64,000 nucleotides of DNA from Arenibacter latericius DSM 15913 (GTDB lineage Bacteria; Bacteroidota; Bacteroidia; Flavobacteriales; Flavobacteriaceae), in assembly GCF_000424985.1 (NCBI RefSeq), contig NZ_KE384288.1:4462-68461 (forward strand), written 5' to 3'. Each line of letters begins with the position of its first letter. The first letter of the stretch is position 1. Made by a program: the position numbers and the translations under genes. The notes below the pieces were generated by a model. That model made no database searches, was not told where the DNA came from, and worked only from the letters and a program-made list of their open reading frames with translations. This document shows positions 37,819 to 47,603 of this stretch, in pieces.

Positions 37819-38282
37819 AAGATGAGACTTTTTGGTTGGTTGCTTTAATCTGTTGTTACCTATATAGTGGTGAGAGCTGGGGCATAGCATCTATTAAATT
37901 ACTGATAATAATAGGGTTAAAAAAATAAAACTTATGAAAAATCTGCATTTATTTCAGTAAATCGATCTTTTTTGTGACTATATACTTATAGTGGATGCCG
38001 GAATAAAGTATGGGTTGATTCAGGGAAATGGATCTAAGGAACTTGTAAGTGGTTGTATTTAAGGTTTGTTTTTAACAAGGTCTAACGGTTTTATGGTGCT
38101 TTTAGGGGTGGTGGTTAGTTGTAGTTTATAAGGCTAATAAGCTCTTTGTTCCTACTTCTCGCTTTTATGTTGGTAGATGATTAAAGAGGCTAAAAGTAAC
38201 TTGTTGTTTAGTGCTTTAAATGCGATTTGTCTTTATCGATTATATTCAGGTTTTTTAATGTAATTAAAAGATGGTATAAAGT
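37819..38282. other. Intergenic spacer, nothing identified
   Basis: This AT-rich, T-heavy spacer lies between the lipoprotein gene and the rho terminator. No ORF or notable repeat was seen. Confidence 0.45.
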
Positions 38283-38323
38283 AAAACTCCCATTTAGCAG
38301 ATTAGCCAAATGGGAGTTTTTAA
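38283..38323 (-). terminator. Intrinsic terminator after rho
   Basis: AAAACTCCCATTT and AAATGGGAGTTTT form a 13-bp stem with T/A tracts, 25 bp past the rho stop codon. Confidence 0.85.
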
Positions 38324-38346
38324 TTGGGTTAGTTAAAAACGAAGTC

Positions 38347-40032
38347 TTACTGATTCATAGTCATTAAGAATTCTTCATTGTTTTTAGTTTGTCTAAACCT
38401 TTGCTCTATAAATTCCATTGCTTCTACTGGATTCATATCTGCTAAATACTTTCTCATGATCCACATTCTTTGGATGGTGTTTTCATCCAATAGAAGGTCG
38501 TCACGTCTTGTACTAGAAGAAGTAAGGTCAATGGCAGGGAATATTCTACGGTTAGATATTTTTCTATCTAATTGTAATTCCATGTTACCTGTTCCTTTAA
38601 ATTCTTCAAAGATAACTTCATCCATTTTAGAGCCGGTTTCGGTAAGTGCAGTTGCGATAATCGTTAACGATCCGCCTCCTTCTATATTCCTAGCTGCTCC
38701 AAAGAATCTTTTAGGTTTGTGAAGTGCGTTAGCATCAACACCTCCACTTAATACTTTTCCGGATGCTGGTTGTACGGTATTGTAAGCTCTGGCAAGCCTA
38801 GTGATGGAATCTAATAAGATAACCACATCATGACCGCATTCTACAAGGCGTTTAGCCTTTTCTAAGACGATGTTCGCTACACGCACGTGTTCTGTGGCTT
38901 CCTTATCAAAAGTAGAAGCTACAACTTCTCCACGTACATTACGTTGCATATCCGTAACTTCCTCAGGTCTTTCATCTATTAATAGAATAATTTGATATAC
39001 CTCTGGATGGTTTGCAGCAATACCATTGGCGATATCTTTTAATAACATGGTCTTACCAGTTTTAGGCTGGGAAACGATCATCCCTCTTTGTCCTTTTCCT
39101 ATTGGTGAGAACAAGTCTATTATCCTAGTAGAAATAGTGCTTTGGCGCTCAGCCAAATTAAATTTTTCTTGAGGAAATAGAGGAGTCAAATGTTCAAAAG
39201 AAACCCTGTCTCTTACAATTTGAGGATCTATACCGTTAATCTTGTTAACCTTTATAAGAGGGAAATATTTTTCTCCTTCTTTAGGAGGTCTTACATTACC
39301 TAAAACGGTATCACCGGTTTTTAAACCAAATAATCTTATTTGAGATTGAGATACATAAATATCATCTGGTGAAGAAAGGTAGTTGTAATCCGATGATCTT
39401 AAGAACCCGTATCCATCTTGCATGATATCTAATACTCCTTCGCTTTCAATAATGCTATCGAATTCGTATTCTGGTTCTTTGTATTTATTTTTTAGATCCT
39501 TGTCAAAGTTGCTGTTGCCTTTGTCTGTAGAAGACTTTTGGTGATGAGAACTTTTTCTGTGCTGTGATTTGTTAGATTGTGAGCTGTTTTGAGGGGAGTT
39601 GTTTTTTTGGTGCTCCCTTTTGTTCGGTCCACTTGTGTTTTGTGGGCGTGGAGTTCTTTCTGCTCTAGGTTTTTCCTGCTTGTTCTCTTCGGGGGATGAT
39701 TTCTTAGGAGTTGCCCGTTTTGTTTCTACAGTCTTAACATCCTCATCTTCTGTTTCCTTCTTAGTTGAAGCAGGGCTTTTTTTCTCAGCAGAGGTAGGTT
39801 TGTCGCTTTTAACTACTCTAGCACGTTTAGGTTTGGGGGCTTCCTTTTTTGTTTCCGCAGGGGTTGCGGCAATGGTTTCTTGAACTATTTTCGGATTTGA
39901 AGCCTGAACGTCTAAAATTTGGTATACCAAATCCAATTTTTTTAAGGATTTAAACTTGGCTACATTTAGGCCTTTGGCTATTTCCTGAAGCTCAGGAAGC
40001 TTTTTTGATTTTAATTCTGAAATTTCAAACAT
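38347..40032 (-). CDS. rho: Transcription termination factor Rho, with disordered insert
   Basis: Rho is the hexameric RNA helicase that ends transcription. The 561-residue protein has the N-terminal Rho_N helical domain (residues 1-45), a long low-complexity Lys/Pro/Ser/Asn-rich insert (about 50-190), the RNA-binding cold-shock-like domain (about 195-270) with [12 protein letters not shown], and the ATPase core with SQPKTGKT (Lys327) and [13 protein letters not shown]. The insert, compared with about 419 residues in E. coli Rho, is a known feature of Bacteroidetes and related Rho proteins and probably binds RNA or promotes phase separation. It is transcribed alone. Confidence 0.95.
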   Translation of the reverse strand: MFEISELKSKKLPELQEIAKGLNVAKFKSLKKLDLVYQILDVQASNPKIVQETIAATPAETKKEAPKPKRARVVKSDKPTSAEKKSPASTKKETEDEDVKTVETKRATPKKSSPEENKQEKPRAERTPRPQNTSGPNKREHQKNNSPQNSSQSNKSQHRKSSHHQKSSTDKGNSNFDKDLKNKYKEPEYEFDSIIESEGVLDIMQDGYGFLRSSDYNYLSSPDDIYVSQSQIRLFGLKTGDTVLGNVRPPKEGEKYFPLIKVNKINGIDPQIVRDRVSFEHLTPLFPQEKFNLAERQSTISTRIIDLFSPIGKGQRGMIVSQPKTGKTMLLKDIANGIAANHPEVYQIILLIDERPEEVTDMQRNVRGEVVASTFDKEATEHVRVANIVLEKAKRLVECGHDVVILLDSITRLARAYNTVQPASGKVLSGGVDANALHKPKRFFGAARNIEGGGSLTIIATALTETGSKMDEVIFEEFKGTGNMELQLDRKISNRRIFPAIDLTSSSTRRDDLLLDENTIQRMWIMRKYLADMNPVEAMEFIEQRFRQTKNNEEFLMTMNQ

Positions 40033-40230
40033 TAAGTTTTGAATAAATTATACGTATTTCGAAAATATGAAGTGTACTATATTAATTTGTGTACTAATTG
40101 GGGGCACGAAAGCCCCTGTTGGTAAGTGATTTGACTTATAACATGGCGAAATTACAAATAATTTTCAATATTTAGTCGATAAATTTTAAAAAGACGCTTA
40201 TTTTTGTTTTTTATTTTACCATAAGAAGAC

Positions 40231-40641
40231 ATGATTCAAAGAATACAAACCGTTTATTTAATCGTTGTTATCCTTCTTGGGGCAGTTTTACCCTTTTTTG
40301 TGAATCTGTGGTCCGATGCGGCTGGAAACGAGATATATGCAGATAACGCAGTGTTTATTTCGATTGTTTTTTATGGTAGCGCAGTATTGGCATTAATGGC
40401 CATTTTAATGTATAAAAATAGGAAAAATCAATTTGTGATGAACAGGTTGAATATGATATTAAATCTTTTTTTACTAGGATTTTTCGTTTATCGATCGCTA
40501 AATTTATCCGGAGAAACTTCGGTTTCTGAGAAGGGTATTGGGATGCTGATTCCTGTATTTTCTATCGTTTTTTTAGTCCTGGCTAACAGGGCAATAAAAA
40601 AGGATGAAGATCTTGTAAAATCTGTGGATCGTTTACGTTAA
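40231..40641 (+). CDS. DUF4293 family membrane protein
   Basis: This 136-residue protein has four transmembrane helices and begins MIQRIQTVYLIVVILLGAVL, the diagnostic start of DUF4293, a Bacteroidetes family without known function. The last residues are charged and cytosolic (KKDEDLVKSVDRLR). It is divergent from rho, an arrangement frequently conserved in Flavobacteriaceae (recollection), and is followed by a strong terminator. Confidence 0.87.
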   Translation: MIQRIQTVYLIVVILLGAVLPFFVNLWSDAAGNEIYADNAVFISIVFYGSAVLALMAILMYKNRKNQFVMNRLNMILNLFLLGFFVYRSLNLSGETSVSEKGIGMLIPVFSIVFLVLANRAIKKDEDLVKSVDRLR

Positions 40642-40670
40642 ACCTAACATCTTAGTAGTATTAGTGCGTT

Positions 40671-40698
40671 AAACCCGGGGTTGTTCCCGGGTTTTTTA
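40671..40698 (+). terminator. Intrinsic terminator after the DUF4293 gene
   Basis: AAACCCGGG and CCCGGGTTT pair across a 6-nt loop, followed by a T run. Confidence 0.85.
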
Positions 40699-40726
40699 TT
40701 TTCTTTAAAAAGCTTTTTATATCATT

Positions 40727-41227
40727 TTATCCTCCCCTTTTGCCTAATTCAATAATTTCGAGGTCTTTTATCTCTTCTTTATCTATAACAAAACGCAACA
40801 TGGTGCGCACTTGGTGAAAACCTTGTATTCCACAGGCGCCTGGATTCATATGTAATAGGTTAAGTTTTTTATCCCACATTACTTTTAAAATGTGTGAATG
40901 TCCGGAGATGAAAAGTTTCGGGGGATTCTTTTTTATTTCTTCTCGTATTCTTGTGTTGTATTTATTGGGATAACCGCCTATGTGGGTGATCCATACATCA
41001 ACTCCCTCGCATTTAAATCTGTTATCTAAAGGAAATTCTAGCTGAATTCGGTTTTCATCAATATTGCCATAAACGCCCTTCAAGGGTTTTATTTTCTCAA
41101 TAGTGTCCGTGACATCTAAACTGCCAATATCTCCCGCATGCCATACTTCATCTGCCTGTTTTACATATTTTAAAATTTGTTCATCTATGTGTCCGTGTGT
41201 ATCGCTTAGTAATAATATTTTGGTCAT
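40727..41227 (-). CDS. Metallophosphoesterase (YfcE/MJ0936-like)
   Basis: This 166-residue calcineurin-like phosphoesterase has the ordered metal-binding motifs: SDTHGH (Asp8, His10), HAGDIGS, GNID and GHSH. Small YfcE-type members hydrolyse phosphodiesters in vitro; the physiological substrate is unknown. There is no signal peptide, so it is cytosolic. It is monocistronic and convergent with DUF4293. Confidence 0.87.
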   Translation of the reverse strand: MTKILLLSDTHGHIDEQILKYVKQADEVWHAGDIGSLDVTDTIEKIKPLKGVYGNIDENRIQLEFPLDNRFKCEGVDVWITHIGGYPNKYNTRIREEIKKNPPKLFISGHSHILKVMWDKKLNLLHMNPGACGIQGFHQVRTMLRFVIDKEEIKDLEIIELGKRGG

Positions 41228-41396
41228 TATGCTATTTTTATAATATTGAGATTGGCCTCTAGCTGCCTACTTAATCTTTAACTGGTTATCGGAATAGGGG
41301 TGGACGATGGATTATTGCGGAAATAAAATCTTCCTTTTGCTATCCTTTTTGGGATACTCTATAGGATCTTTTTTCTTTTATCTAGTCCAGAACAAG

Positions 41397-41404
41397 TATC
41401 TTTG
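41397..41404 (+). promoter_or_regulatory. Putative -7 promoter element of truA
   Basis: TATCTTTG matches TANNTTTG 25 bp upstream of the TTG start of truA. Confidence 0.4.
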
Positions 41405-41429
41405 CAAACCACAAAACTAAATCATTCTG

Positions 41430-42182
41430 TTGAGATATTTTATCCAATTTTCATATCACGGCAAAAGGTATCACGGCTCTCAAATTCAGCCTAATGCTAT
41501 CACAGTACAGGAGGTTTTGCAAGATGCCTTATCCTTATTATTAAGAGATGCTATTCAGATTACCGCAGCTGGTAGAACCGATGCTGGGGTACATGCTAGG
41601 GTAATGTATGCGCATTTTGACTTTAAATCGGTAATAGAAAGTAAGTCTATGTGTTATAGATTGAATGCGTTTTTGCCAAGTGATTTGGCGGTTCAATCTA
41701 TTTTTCATGTTCCTGATGAAGCACATGCCAGGTTTGATGCAGAAGAGCGTACTTATGAATATTGGGTAACTACCCAGAAAGACCCCTTTTTAAATGATGG
41801 GGCGTATTATGTGAAGTACCCATTAGATATTGCTCTTATGAATGAGGCGGCTACTAGGTTGATAGGGGAACGAGATTTTGAATGTTTTTCTAAATCTAAT
41901 ACGGATGTAAAAACCTATAGGTGTGATCTTCGTAGTGCAGTTTGGACTAAAGATAACGAGAAGTTGGTCTTTACCATTTCGGCAGACCGATTCTTGCGGA
42001 ATATGGTCCGCGCCATTGTAGGAACATTAATCAATGTAGGGATGGGGAAAACATCATTGTCGGAGATATCCGCTATTTTAGATAGTAAAGATAGGAGTAG
42101 GGCAGGCGCATCCGTGCCCGCAAAAGGATTATATTTGACAGGAATAAAATATCCAGATAATATTATAAATAGCCATGGATAA
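41430..42182 (+). CDS. truA: tRNA pseudouridine synthase A
   Basis: TruA converts uridines 38-40 of the tRNA anticodon stem to pseudouridine. The 250-residue protein has the catalytic Asp51 in GRTDAGVHA. The N-terminus RYFIQFSYHGKRYHGSQ and the C-terminal LRNMVRAIVGTL are family standard. The start is a TTG: no in-frame ATG exists before the upstream stop at 41418, and RYF must be near the N-terminus. It overlaps the following ABC exporter gene by eight bases, so the two are translationally linked. Confidence 0.92.
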   Translation: MRYFIQFSYHGKRYHGSQIQPNAITVQEVLQDALSLLLRDAIQITAAGRTDAGVHARVMYAHFDFKSVIESKSMCYRLNAFLPSDLAVQSIFHVPDEAHARFDAEERTYEYWVTTQKDPFLNDGAYYVKYPLDIALMNEAATRLIGERDFECFSKSNTDVKTYRCDLRSAVWTKDNEKLVFTISADRFLRNMVRAIVGTLINVGMGKTSLSEISAILDSKDRSRAGASVPAKGLYLTGIKYPDNIINSHG

Positions 42183-43941
42183 AGATACTGGTAAAGCATT
42201 TGATTTTAGATTATTCAAGCGATTGTTACGGCACGTAAAGCCTTATATGCCTACTTTCGTTGGGGTTGCCTTAGCTGCTATTTTATTATCGGCATTTGCG
42301 GTGTTGTCCCCCATTTTACTTGGAGAAATTGTGGATAATGCTATTACTACTAAGGATAGTACTATGTTATTAAACCTTACCCTGGCTATGCTTGGTGTAT
42401 TGTTGGGAGAGGTAATTTGTCAGCTGTTGTTTAATTACTACGCCAATTGGTTGGGAGAATCAGTGATTAAAGATATTCGAATTCGACTTTTTCAGCATTT
42501 GATGAGTTTTAAAATGAAGTATTATGATAATTCTTCCATTGGACTACTCGTCACTAGAGCTGTTACCGATATGCAACGAATAGGAGAAATTTTTAGTCAG
42601 GGTTTCTTTGTAATTGTTTCCGATCTATTGAAAATGCTGGTAGTAGCCTTGGTAATGCTCTATACCAATTGGAAGTTGGCCTTAATTGTTTTTGCAGTAC
42701 TTCCTATATTGTTGTACGCTACTAGATTGTTTCAACAAGCAATGAAGGTGGCCTTTATTGAAGTTAGAGCACAAGTATCTAATTTAAATTCTTTTGTGCA
42801 AGAGCGTTTATCTGGGATGAAGATTGTACAGCTCTTTACTAGAGAAGAAATAGAAAAGGAGAAGTTTAGGGAGATTAATGAGAAGCATAAAAAGGCTTGG
42901 TTAAGAACAGTATGGTATAACTCTATCTTTTTTCCAATTGCAGAAATTGTTTCTTCTATTACCGTAGGATTGATCGTGTGGTATGGCGGACTTCAGAATG
43001 TGGCGAATATTGAGGAAGAGGAATATGGTACTATTTTTATGTTTATTCTTCTTTCTAGTATGCTTTTTCGTCCGCTTAGGCAAATAGCAGATAAGTTTAA
43101 TACCCTGCAGATGGGGATGGTAGCAGCTAATAGGGTGTTTAAGATTTTGGATACCAATAGTAATATAGAGGATGTTGGTACTGTAGAAAAGGAGAATATT
43201 AAAGGAGATATTGAGTTTTCTAAGGTGCATTTTGGTTATTTAGAAGATGAAGAGGTTTTGCATGGTGTTTCATTTAATGTTAAAGCAGGAGAGACTATTG
43301 CCATTGTTGGAGCAACGGGTGCCGGGAAATCTACCATTATTAATTTGCTAAATCGTTTTTATGAAATTAACTCCGGTAACATAAAGGTTGATGGAATAGA
43401 TATAAAAGACTATAAATTAAGTGCTCTACGGTCTAAAATTGCAGTGGTTTTGCAGGATGTATTTCTATTCGCCGATACCATAGCTAACAATATTTCCCTA
43501 AAGAATGATGACGTTACAGAGGAAGATTTAGAGGAGGCGGCTAAACAGATTGGGGTACATCAATTTATTATGAGCCTCCCAGGTGGTTATAATTTTAATA
43601 TTAAGGAGCGTGGAGGTATGCTCTCTAGTGGTCAGCGGCAACTTATTGCCTTTTTAAGAGCCTATGTGAGTAATCCTAGTATTTTAGTCTTAGATGAAGC
43701 TACCTCCTCGGTAGATACCTATTCTGAACAATTAATACAACAGGCTACCGAAAAAATTACGGAAGGTAGAACGTCTATTATTATTGCTCATAGATTGGCA
43801 ACAATAAAGAAAGCTGATAAAATTTTAGTAATGGACGCTGGTGAGATTGTAGAAATGGGTAGCCATAAGGAGTTGTTAGATAAAAAAGGCTACTATCAAA
43901 ACCTATACGAAGCCCAATTCTTAACCGAGGAATTGCTATAG
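42175..43941 (+). CDS. ABC exporter, fused permease-ATPase (MsbA/LmrA type)
   Basis: This 588-residue half-transporter has six transmembrane helices (about residues 25-320) followed by the nucleotide-binding domain with Walker A GATGAGKST (starting at Gly379), Q-loop LQDVFLF, signature LSSGQRQL, Walker B LVLDEATS and the switch His in IIAHRLAT. It would act as a homodimer exporting lipids or drugs; the substrate is unproven. The 8-bp overlap with truA is a common gene arrangement in Flavobacteriaceae, with no obvious functional link. Confidence 0.92.
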   Translation: MDKDTGKAFDFRLFKRLLRHVKPYMPTFVGVALAAILLSAFAVLSPILLGEIVDNAITTKDSTMLLNLTLAMLGVLLGEVICQLLFNYYANWLGESVIKDIRIRLFQHLMSFKMKYYDNSSIGLLVTRAVTDMQRIGEIFSQGFFVIVSDLLKMLVVALVMLYTNWKLALIVFAVLPILLYATRLFQQAMKVAFIEVRAQVSNLNSFVQERLSGMKIVQLFTREEIEKEKFREINEKHKKAWLRTVWYNSIFFPIAEIVSSITVGLIVWYGGLQNVANIEEEEYGTIFMFILLSSMLFRPLRQIADKFNTLQMGMVAANRVFKILDTNSNIEDVGTVEKENIKGDIEFSKVHFGYLEDEEVLHGVSFNVKAGETIAIVGATGAGKSTIINLLNRFYEINSGNIKVDGIDIKDYKLSALRSKIAVVLQDVFLFADTIANNISLKNDDVTEEDLEEAAKQIGVHQFIMSLPGGYNFNIKERGGMLSSGQRQLIAFLRAYVSNPSILVLDEATSSVDTYSEQLIQQATEKITEGRTSIIIAHRLATIKKADKILVMDAGEIVEMGSHKELLDKKGYYQNLYEAQFLTEELL

Positions 43942-44016
43942 TTGATTGTTTCCCTATGGGAGGAAGGTAAAGTTGTTGGTTCCTAATAAAAAGATGAACT
44001 TAACCTCTAATACTCG

Positions 44017-44802
44017 TTATAAAAGATCTTCCTTTATAATGCTAGCTAATTCTTTGTAGTCATTATATAAGACGAATTCGCCATTCTTAATGTAGGATGT
44101 TAGTCCGGTTTCCTCACTAACGACCAATGCTAATGCGTCTGTTTTCTCGGTAATACCAACGGCTGCTCTATGTCGTAAGCCAAACCTTAGTGGAATGGTA
44201 CGTTCATTGGATACGGGAAGAATTGCTCGGGTAGCCACAATATAATTGTCTTGAATTACCGTAGCGCCATCGTGTAAGGGGCTATTTTTAAAAAAGATAC
44301 TTTCTATAATAGGCTGGGTAATCTCAATGTTCATTTTATCTCCAGTAGACTTTACAAAATCTAAAGAATTATTTCTTTCTATTACTAAAAGTGCACCCGT
44401 TTTAGTCTGGCTCATTTTCTCGCATGCGCTAATTATAGCGTCTACATTAGTTCCTATAGAGAGGCCGTCTTCTCGTGTAAAGTTAAAACGTTTAAAAAAA
44501 TTGCGTTTAGAGGCAAGGTTGGTAGATCCTACCATTAGTAGAAACTTTCTTATTTCTTGTTGGAATACAATTATAAGCGCAATAAGTCCCACTTGCATAA
44601 ATCCTCCTACCATGCTGCTAATCATGGTCATGCCTAATACTTCTGTTAATTTCCAAAACGCCCAAACAATAACAATCCCTATAAAAATATTAATCGCTAC
44701 CGTTCTGCGTACTAGTTTGTAGACATAATACAGTAATATAGCCACCAGAAAGATGTCTAATATATCGGTAATGTTAAAATCTAAAAAGTTGAGAAAATCC
44801 AA
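44017..44802 (-). CDS. cdaA: Membrane diadenylate cyclase CdaA (c-di-AMP synthase)
   Basis: CdaA joins two ATP molecules into the second messenger c-di-AMP. The 261-residue protein has three N-terminal transmembrane helices (about residues 12-80) and a DAC domain with DGA at 178-180 and RHR at 210-212, the catalytic signature pair. Length and layout match CdaA/DacA. In firmicutes the gene is next to cdaR and glmM; here it sits 124 bp from folP on the same strand, an arrangement that also occurs in Bacteroidetes. It may control osmolyte or potassium homeostasis; that is family knowledge, not shown here. Confidence 0.93.
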   Translation of the reverse strand: MDFLNFLDFNITDILDIFLVAILLYYVYKLVRRTVAINIFIGIVIVWAFWKLTEVLGMTMISSMVGGFMQVGLIALIIVFQQEIRKFLLMVGSTNLASKRNFFKRFNFTREDGLSIGTNVDAIISACEKMSQTKTGALLVIERNNSLDFVKSTGDKMNIEITQPIIESIFFKNSPLHDGATVIQDNYIVATRAILPVSNERTIPLRFGLRHRAAVGITEKTDALALVVSEETGLTSYIKNGEFVLYNDYKELASIIKEDLL

Positions 44803-44926
44803 TTTAAGGGGTTTTTGTAAAGAGTAAAAATAGGAAATAAGCGAGAACCATAAATTAAATACCTGAAAAATGTTAAAATAACCTTTTTGCCTTTGCTAGG
44901 GGGTAGCAAGTGTGGTTAAATGAAAT

Positions 44927-45760
44927 TTAATTTCTATTGGCATTAATGCTATTAAAAATGGTTATACATTCCATGGCTTCTTTTACATCATGTACTCTTA
45001 ATAGGTTGCTTTTCTTAGAAAGGGCATACATATTAAGAGCAGTGCTGCCATTTAGAGCTTCTGCAGGGGTGGTATTAAGGAGTTTATAAATCATAGATTT
45101 CCTGCTTATCCCTGTTAAAATGGGGAGGTTAAAGTGTTGAAACAATTCCATCTTATGCATAATTTCATAATTCTGTTCTAATGTTTTGGCAAATCCAAAT
45201 CCTGGGTCAATAATAACATCATTAATACCTGCTTGCCTTGCTAAGTGGATTTTTTCGGAAAAATAATACATGATTTCACCTAGAAGATCTTGATAATCGG
45301 TTAGTTGAGTCATGTTTCTAGGGTTCCCCTTAGTATGCATCATTATATAGGGCACTTGGTGTTCTGCCACCGTAGTCATCATTTCTGTATCTAATGTACC
45401 TGCCGATATATCATTTATTAGAGCGGCGCCTTCGTTTAGACATTCATTAGCAACCTTACTCCTAAAGGTGTCTATTGATAGTAAAATATTTGGGAAGGTT
45501 TGTTTTAGTAGCTTTACAATGGGAACGATGCGTTGGCACTCCTGTTCTGTGCTTATGTCTTGTGCTCCAGGTCTACTGCTATAGGCGCCTACATCTATAA
45601 AAGTAGCGCCGTCATTCAACATTTTCTCTACTTGAGCTAATATTTCACCCTCATTTTTATATTGACCTCCGTCGTAAAATGAATCGGGAGTAACATTAAG
45701 GATACCCATTACTTTAGGAGTACTGAGATCTACTAAATTTCCATTACAATTAATTGTCAT
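44927..45760 (-). CDS. folP: Dihydropteroate synthase
   Basis: FolP condenses 6-hydroxymethyl-dihydropterin pyrophosphate with p-aminobenzoate to form dihydropteroate in folate synthesis. The 277-residue protein has the signature MGILNVTPDSFYDGG, then DVGAYSSRPGA, LSIDTFRSKVA, NDISAG and DPGFGFAKT, all intact. It is the sulfonamide target. It faces away from the DUF1599 gene and is upstream of cdaA on the same strand. Confidence 0.94.
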   Translation of the reverse strand: MTINCNGNLVDLSTPKVMGILNVTPDSFYDGGQYKNEGEILAQVEKMLNDGATFIDVGAYSSRPGAQDISTEQECQRIVPIVKLLKQTFPNILLSIDTFRSKVANECLNEGAALINDISAGTLDTEMMTTVAEHQVPYIMMHTKGNPRNMTQLTDYQDLLGEIMYYFSEKIHLARQAGINDVIIDPGFGFAKTLEQNYEIMHKMELFQHFNLPILTGISRKSMIYKLLNTTPAEALNGSTALNMYALSKKSNLLRVHDVKEAMECITIFNSINANRN

Positions 45761-45869
45761 GCTTTTATTGAGATAAAAGGGCTTAAAAGGTTGGGAAGTT
45801 AACTAAAAAACCGCGATTTTTGATTTCCTTAAAAATTTAGCCGAAATTTACACAAATTAGATTAAATAC

Positions 45870-46415
45870 ATGCGTAAAACCTCCGAGCAATACGATACCG
45901 TAGTGGAAATATGTAGGGCACTATTCCAGAAAAAGATGCACGATTACGGGAGTGCATGGCGTATATTAAGACTGCCTTCCCTTACCGATCAAATTTATAT
46001 TAAAGCACAACGCATTAGGAGCTTGCAGGAGAACCAAGTGCGCAAAGTGGATGAGGATGAGCAATCAGAATTTATTGGGATAATAAATTATTCCGTTATG
46101 GCCTTAATCCAATTGCAAAAAGGAGTGGTAGATCAACCCGATCTTTCTACCGAGGAAGCTGTGGCTCTTTATGATGAGCATATTACCGTAGCCAAAACAT
46201 TAATGGAGAATAAAAATCACGATTATGGTGAAGCGTGGCGTGATATGAGGGTGAGTTCCTTAACGGATCTAATTTTGCAAAAATTATTAAGAGTAAAGCA
46301 AATAGAAGACAATAAAGGAAAAACATTGGTGAGTGAGGGTATCGACGCTAATTATCAAGATATGATAAATTACGCAGTATTCGCTATGATACTTCTTGAT
46401 TCCAATAACCAATAA
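45870..46415 (+). CDS. DUF1599 protein with internal duplication
   Basis: This 181-residue soluble protein of the DUF1599 family has two tandem related modules: KKMHDYGSAWRILRLPSLTDQ in the first half and NKNHDYGEAWRDMRVSSLTD in the second. Each is followed by a RIRSLQ/RVKQIED helix and an INYxVxAxI helix. The family is typical of Bacteroidetes and has no experimental function; the HDYG-W pattern suggests a ligand pocket. It is divergent from folP and upstream of the BT_3928-like gene, separated by 27 bp. Confidence 0.85.
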   Translation: MRKTSEQYDTVVEICRALFQKKMHDYGSAWRILRLPSLTDQIYIKAQRIRSLQENQVRKVDEDEQSEFIGIINYSVMALIQLQKGVVDQPDLSTEEAVALYDEHITVAKTLMENKNHDYGEAWRDMRVSSLTDLILQKLLRVKQIEDNKGKTLVSEGIDANYQDMINYAVFAMILLDSNNQ

Positions 46416-46442
46416 TATTAGATAAGCTGTTTAAAACTTAAT

Positions 46443-47540
46443 ATGAAATATTTAGTAGGATTTAGTCGTGTTGTTGTAGGATTGTTATTTATTATCAGTG
46501 GATTTATAAAACTGAATGATCCCGTTGGATTCTCCTTTAAATTGGAGGAGTATTTTAGCTCTGGGGTATTAAACCTTCCTATGTTAGAGCCTATAGCCTT
46601 AGAAATTTCTATTGCTGTAGTTATCCTAGAAGTGCTGCTGGGAGTGATGCTTCTAGTGGGGTTCCGAATTAAATTTACGATCTGGAGTCTGTTAGCCATG
46701 ATTGTATTTTTTACTTTCCTAACTTTTTATTCGGCTTACTTTAATAAGGTGACAGATTGTGGTTGTTTTGGTGATGCTATTAAACTTACTCCTTGGGAGT
46801 CTTTTACTAAGGATGTAATATTATTGGTGCTGATCATAATTATGATTGTGGGGATTAAAACCATAAAACCAATCTTAGATAACGGAGCTAAAAGATTTAT
46901 TGTTGGGATTACCTTGCTTGCTTCTGCTATCTTTGCCTATTATGTGCTTAACCATTTACCGGCAATAGATTTTAGACCCTATAAAATTGGTGCTAATATA
47001 GAAGAGGGGATGAGTATACCTGAAGGTGCACCCTCGCCAATTTTTGATTATGCTTGGAAGTTTAATGTAAATGGAGAAGAGGAAATTGTAGTGACCCAGG
47101 GAGACTATCCTAGCGTAGATGGAGAATTTATTGGTGTAGAAACTACGGAAGTACAGAAAGGGTATGAGCCTCCAATTCACGATTTTACTATAGAGCAGGA
47201 GGGGGAAGATTTTGCAGCTTCCTTGTTGCAAGAGCCAAAATTAGTAATGATCATAGCTTATGACTTAAGGAAAAGTAACCTCAATGTATTTGGCGATATT
47301 AAAAGTCTTTCGGAAAAGGCTATTAAAAATGGCTATAAAGTAATTGGAATGTCTGCTTCGGGACCGGAATATACAGAGGGTATTAAAAAGGATTATAAAT
47401 TGGGGTTCGATTTTTATTTCACCGATGAAACTACATTGAAAACCATAGTTAGATCTAACCCTGGGGTCTTAGTCCTAGAAAAAGGTACAATTACAGAGAA
47501 GGTTCATTATAAGGATATAAAGAAACTTAAACTTGAATAG
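46443..47540 (+). CDS. BT_3928-like membrane protein (DoxX/MauE-like)
   Basis: This 365-residue protein has four transmembrane helices in its first 150 residues (starting MKYLVGFSRVVVGLLFIISG, a DoxX/MauE-like pattern) with a TDCGCFGD cysteine motif between helices, a fifth hydrophobic segment near 150, and a soluble C-terminal domain of about 200 residues that reads like a thioredoxin-fold domain without the CXXC motif. It matches the BT_3928 family of Bacteroidetes. The cysteine pair in the membrane part suggests redox or heavy-metal chemistry, unproven. Order DUF1599 - BT_3928 - tpiA - prmA - clpS is conserved in relatives (recollection) and probably one transcription unit. Confidence 0.85.
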   Translation: MKYLVGFSRVVVGLLFIISGFIKLNDPVGFSFKLEEYFSSGVLNLPMLEPIALEISIAVVILEVLLGVMLLVGFRIKFTIWSLLAMIVFFTFLTFYSAYFNKVTDCGCFGDAIKLTPWESFTKDVILLVLIIIMIVGIKTIKPILDNGAKRFIVGITLLASAIFAYYVLNHLPAIDFRPYKIGANIEEGMSIPEGAPSPIFDYAWKFNVNGEEEIVVTQGDYPSVDGEFIGVETTEVQKGYEPPIHDFTIEQEGEDFAASLLQEPKLVMIIAYDLRKSNLNVFGDIKSLSEKAIKNGYKVIGMSASGPEYTEGIKKDYKLGFDFYFTDETTLKTIVRSNPGVLVLEKGTITEKVHYKDIKKLKLE

Positions 47541-47603
47541 TTTGTGTACGGTTGTAACTAAGTACCAATAAATTAAATTGAACAAGAATATAATTATAAT
47601 AAT

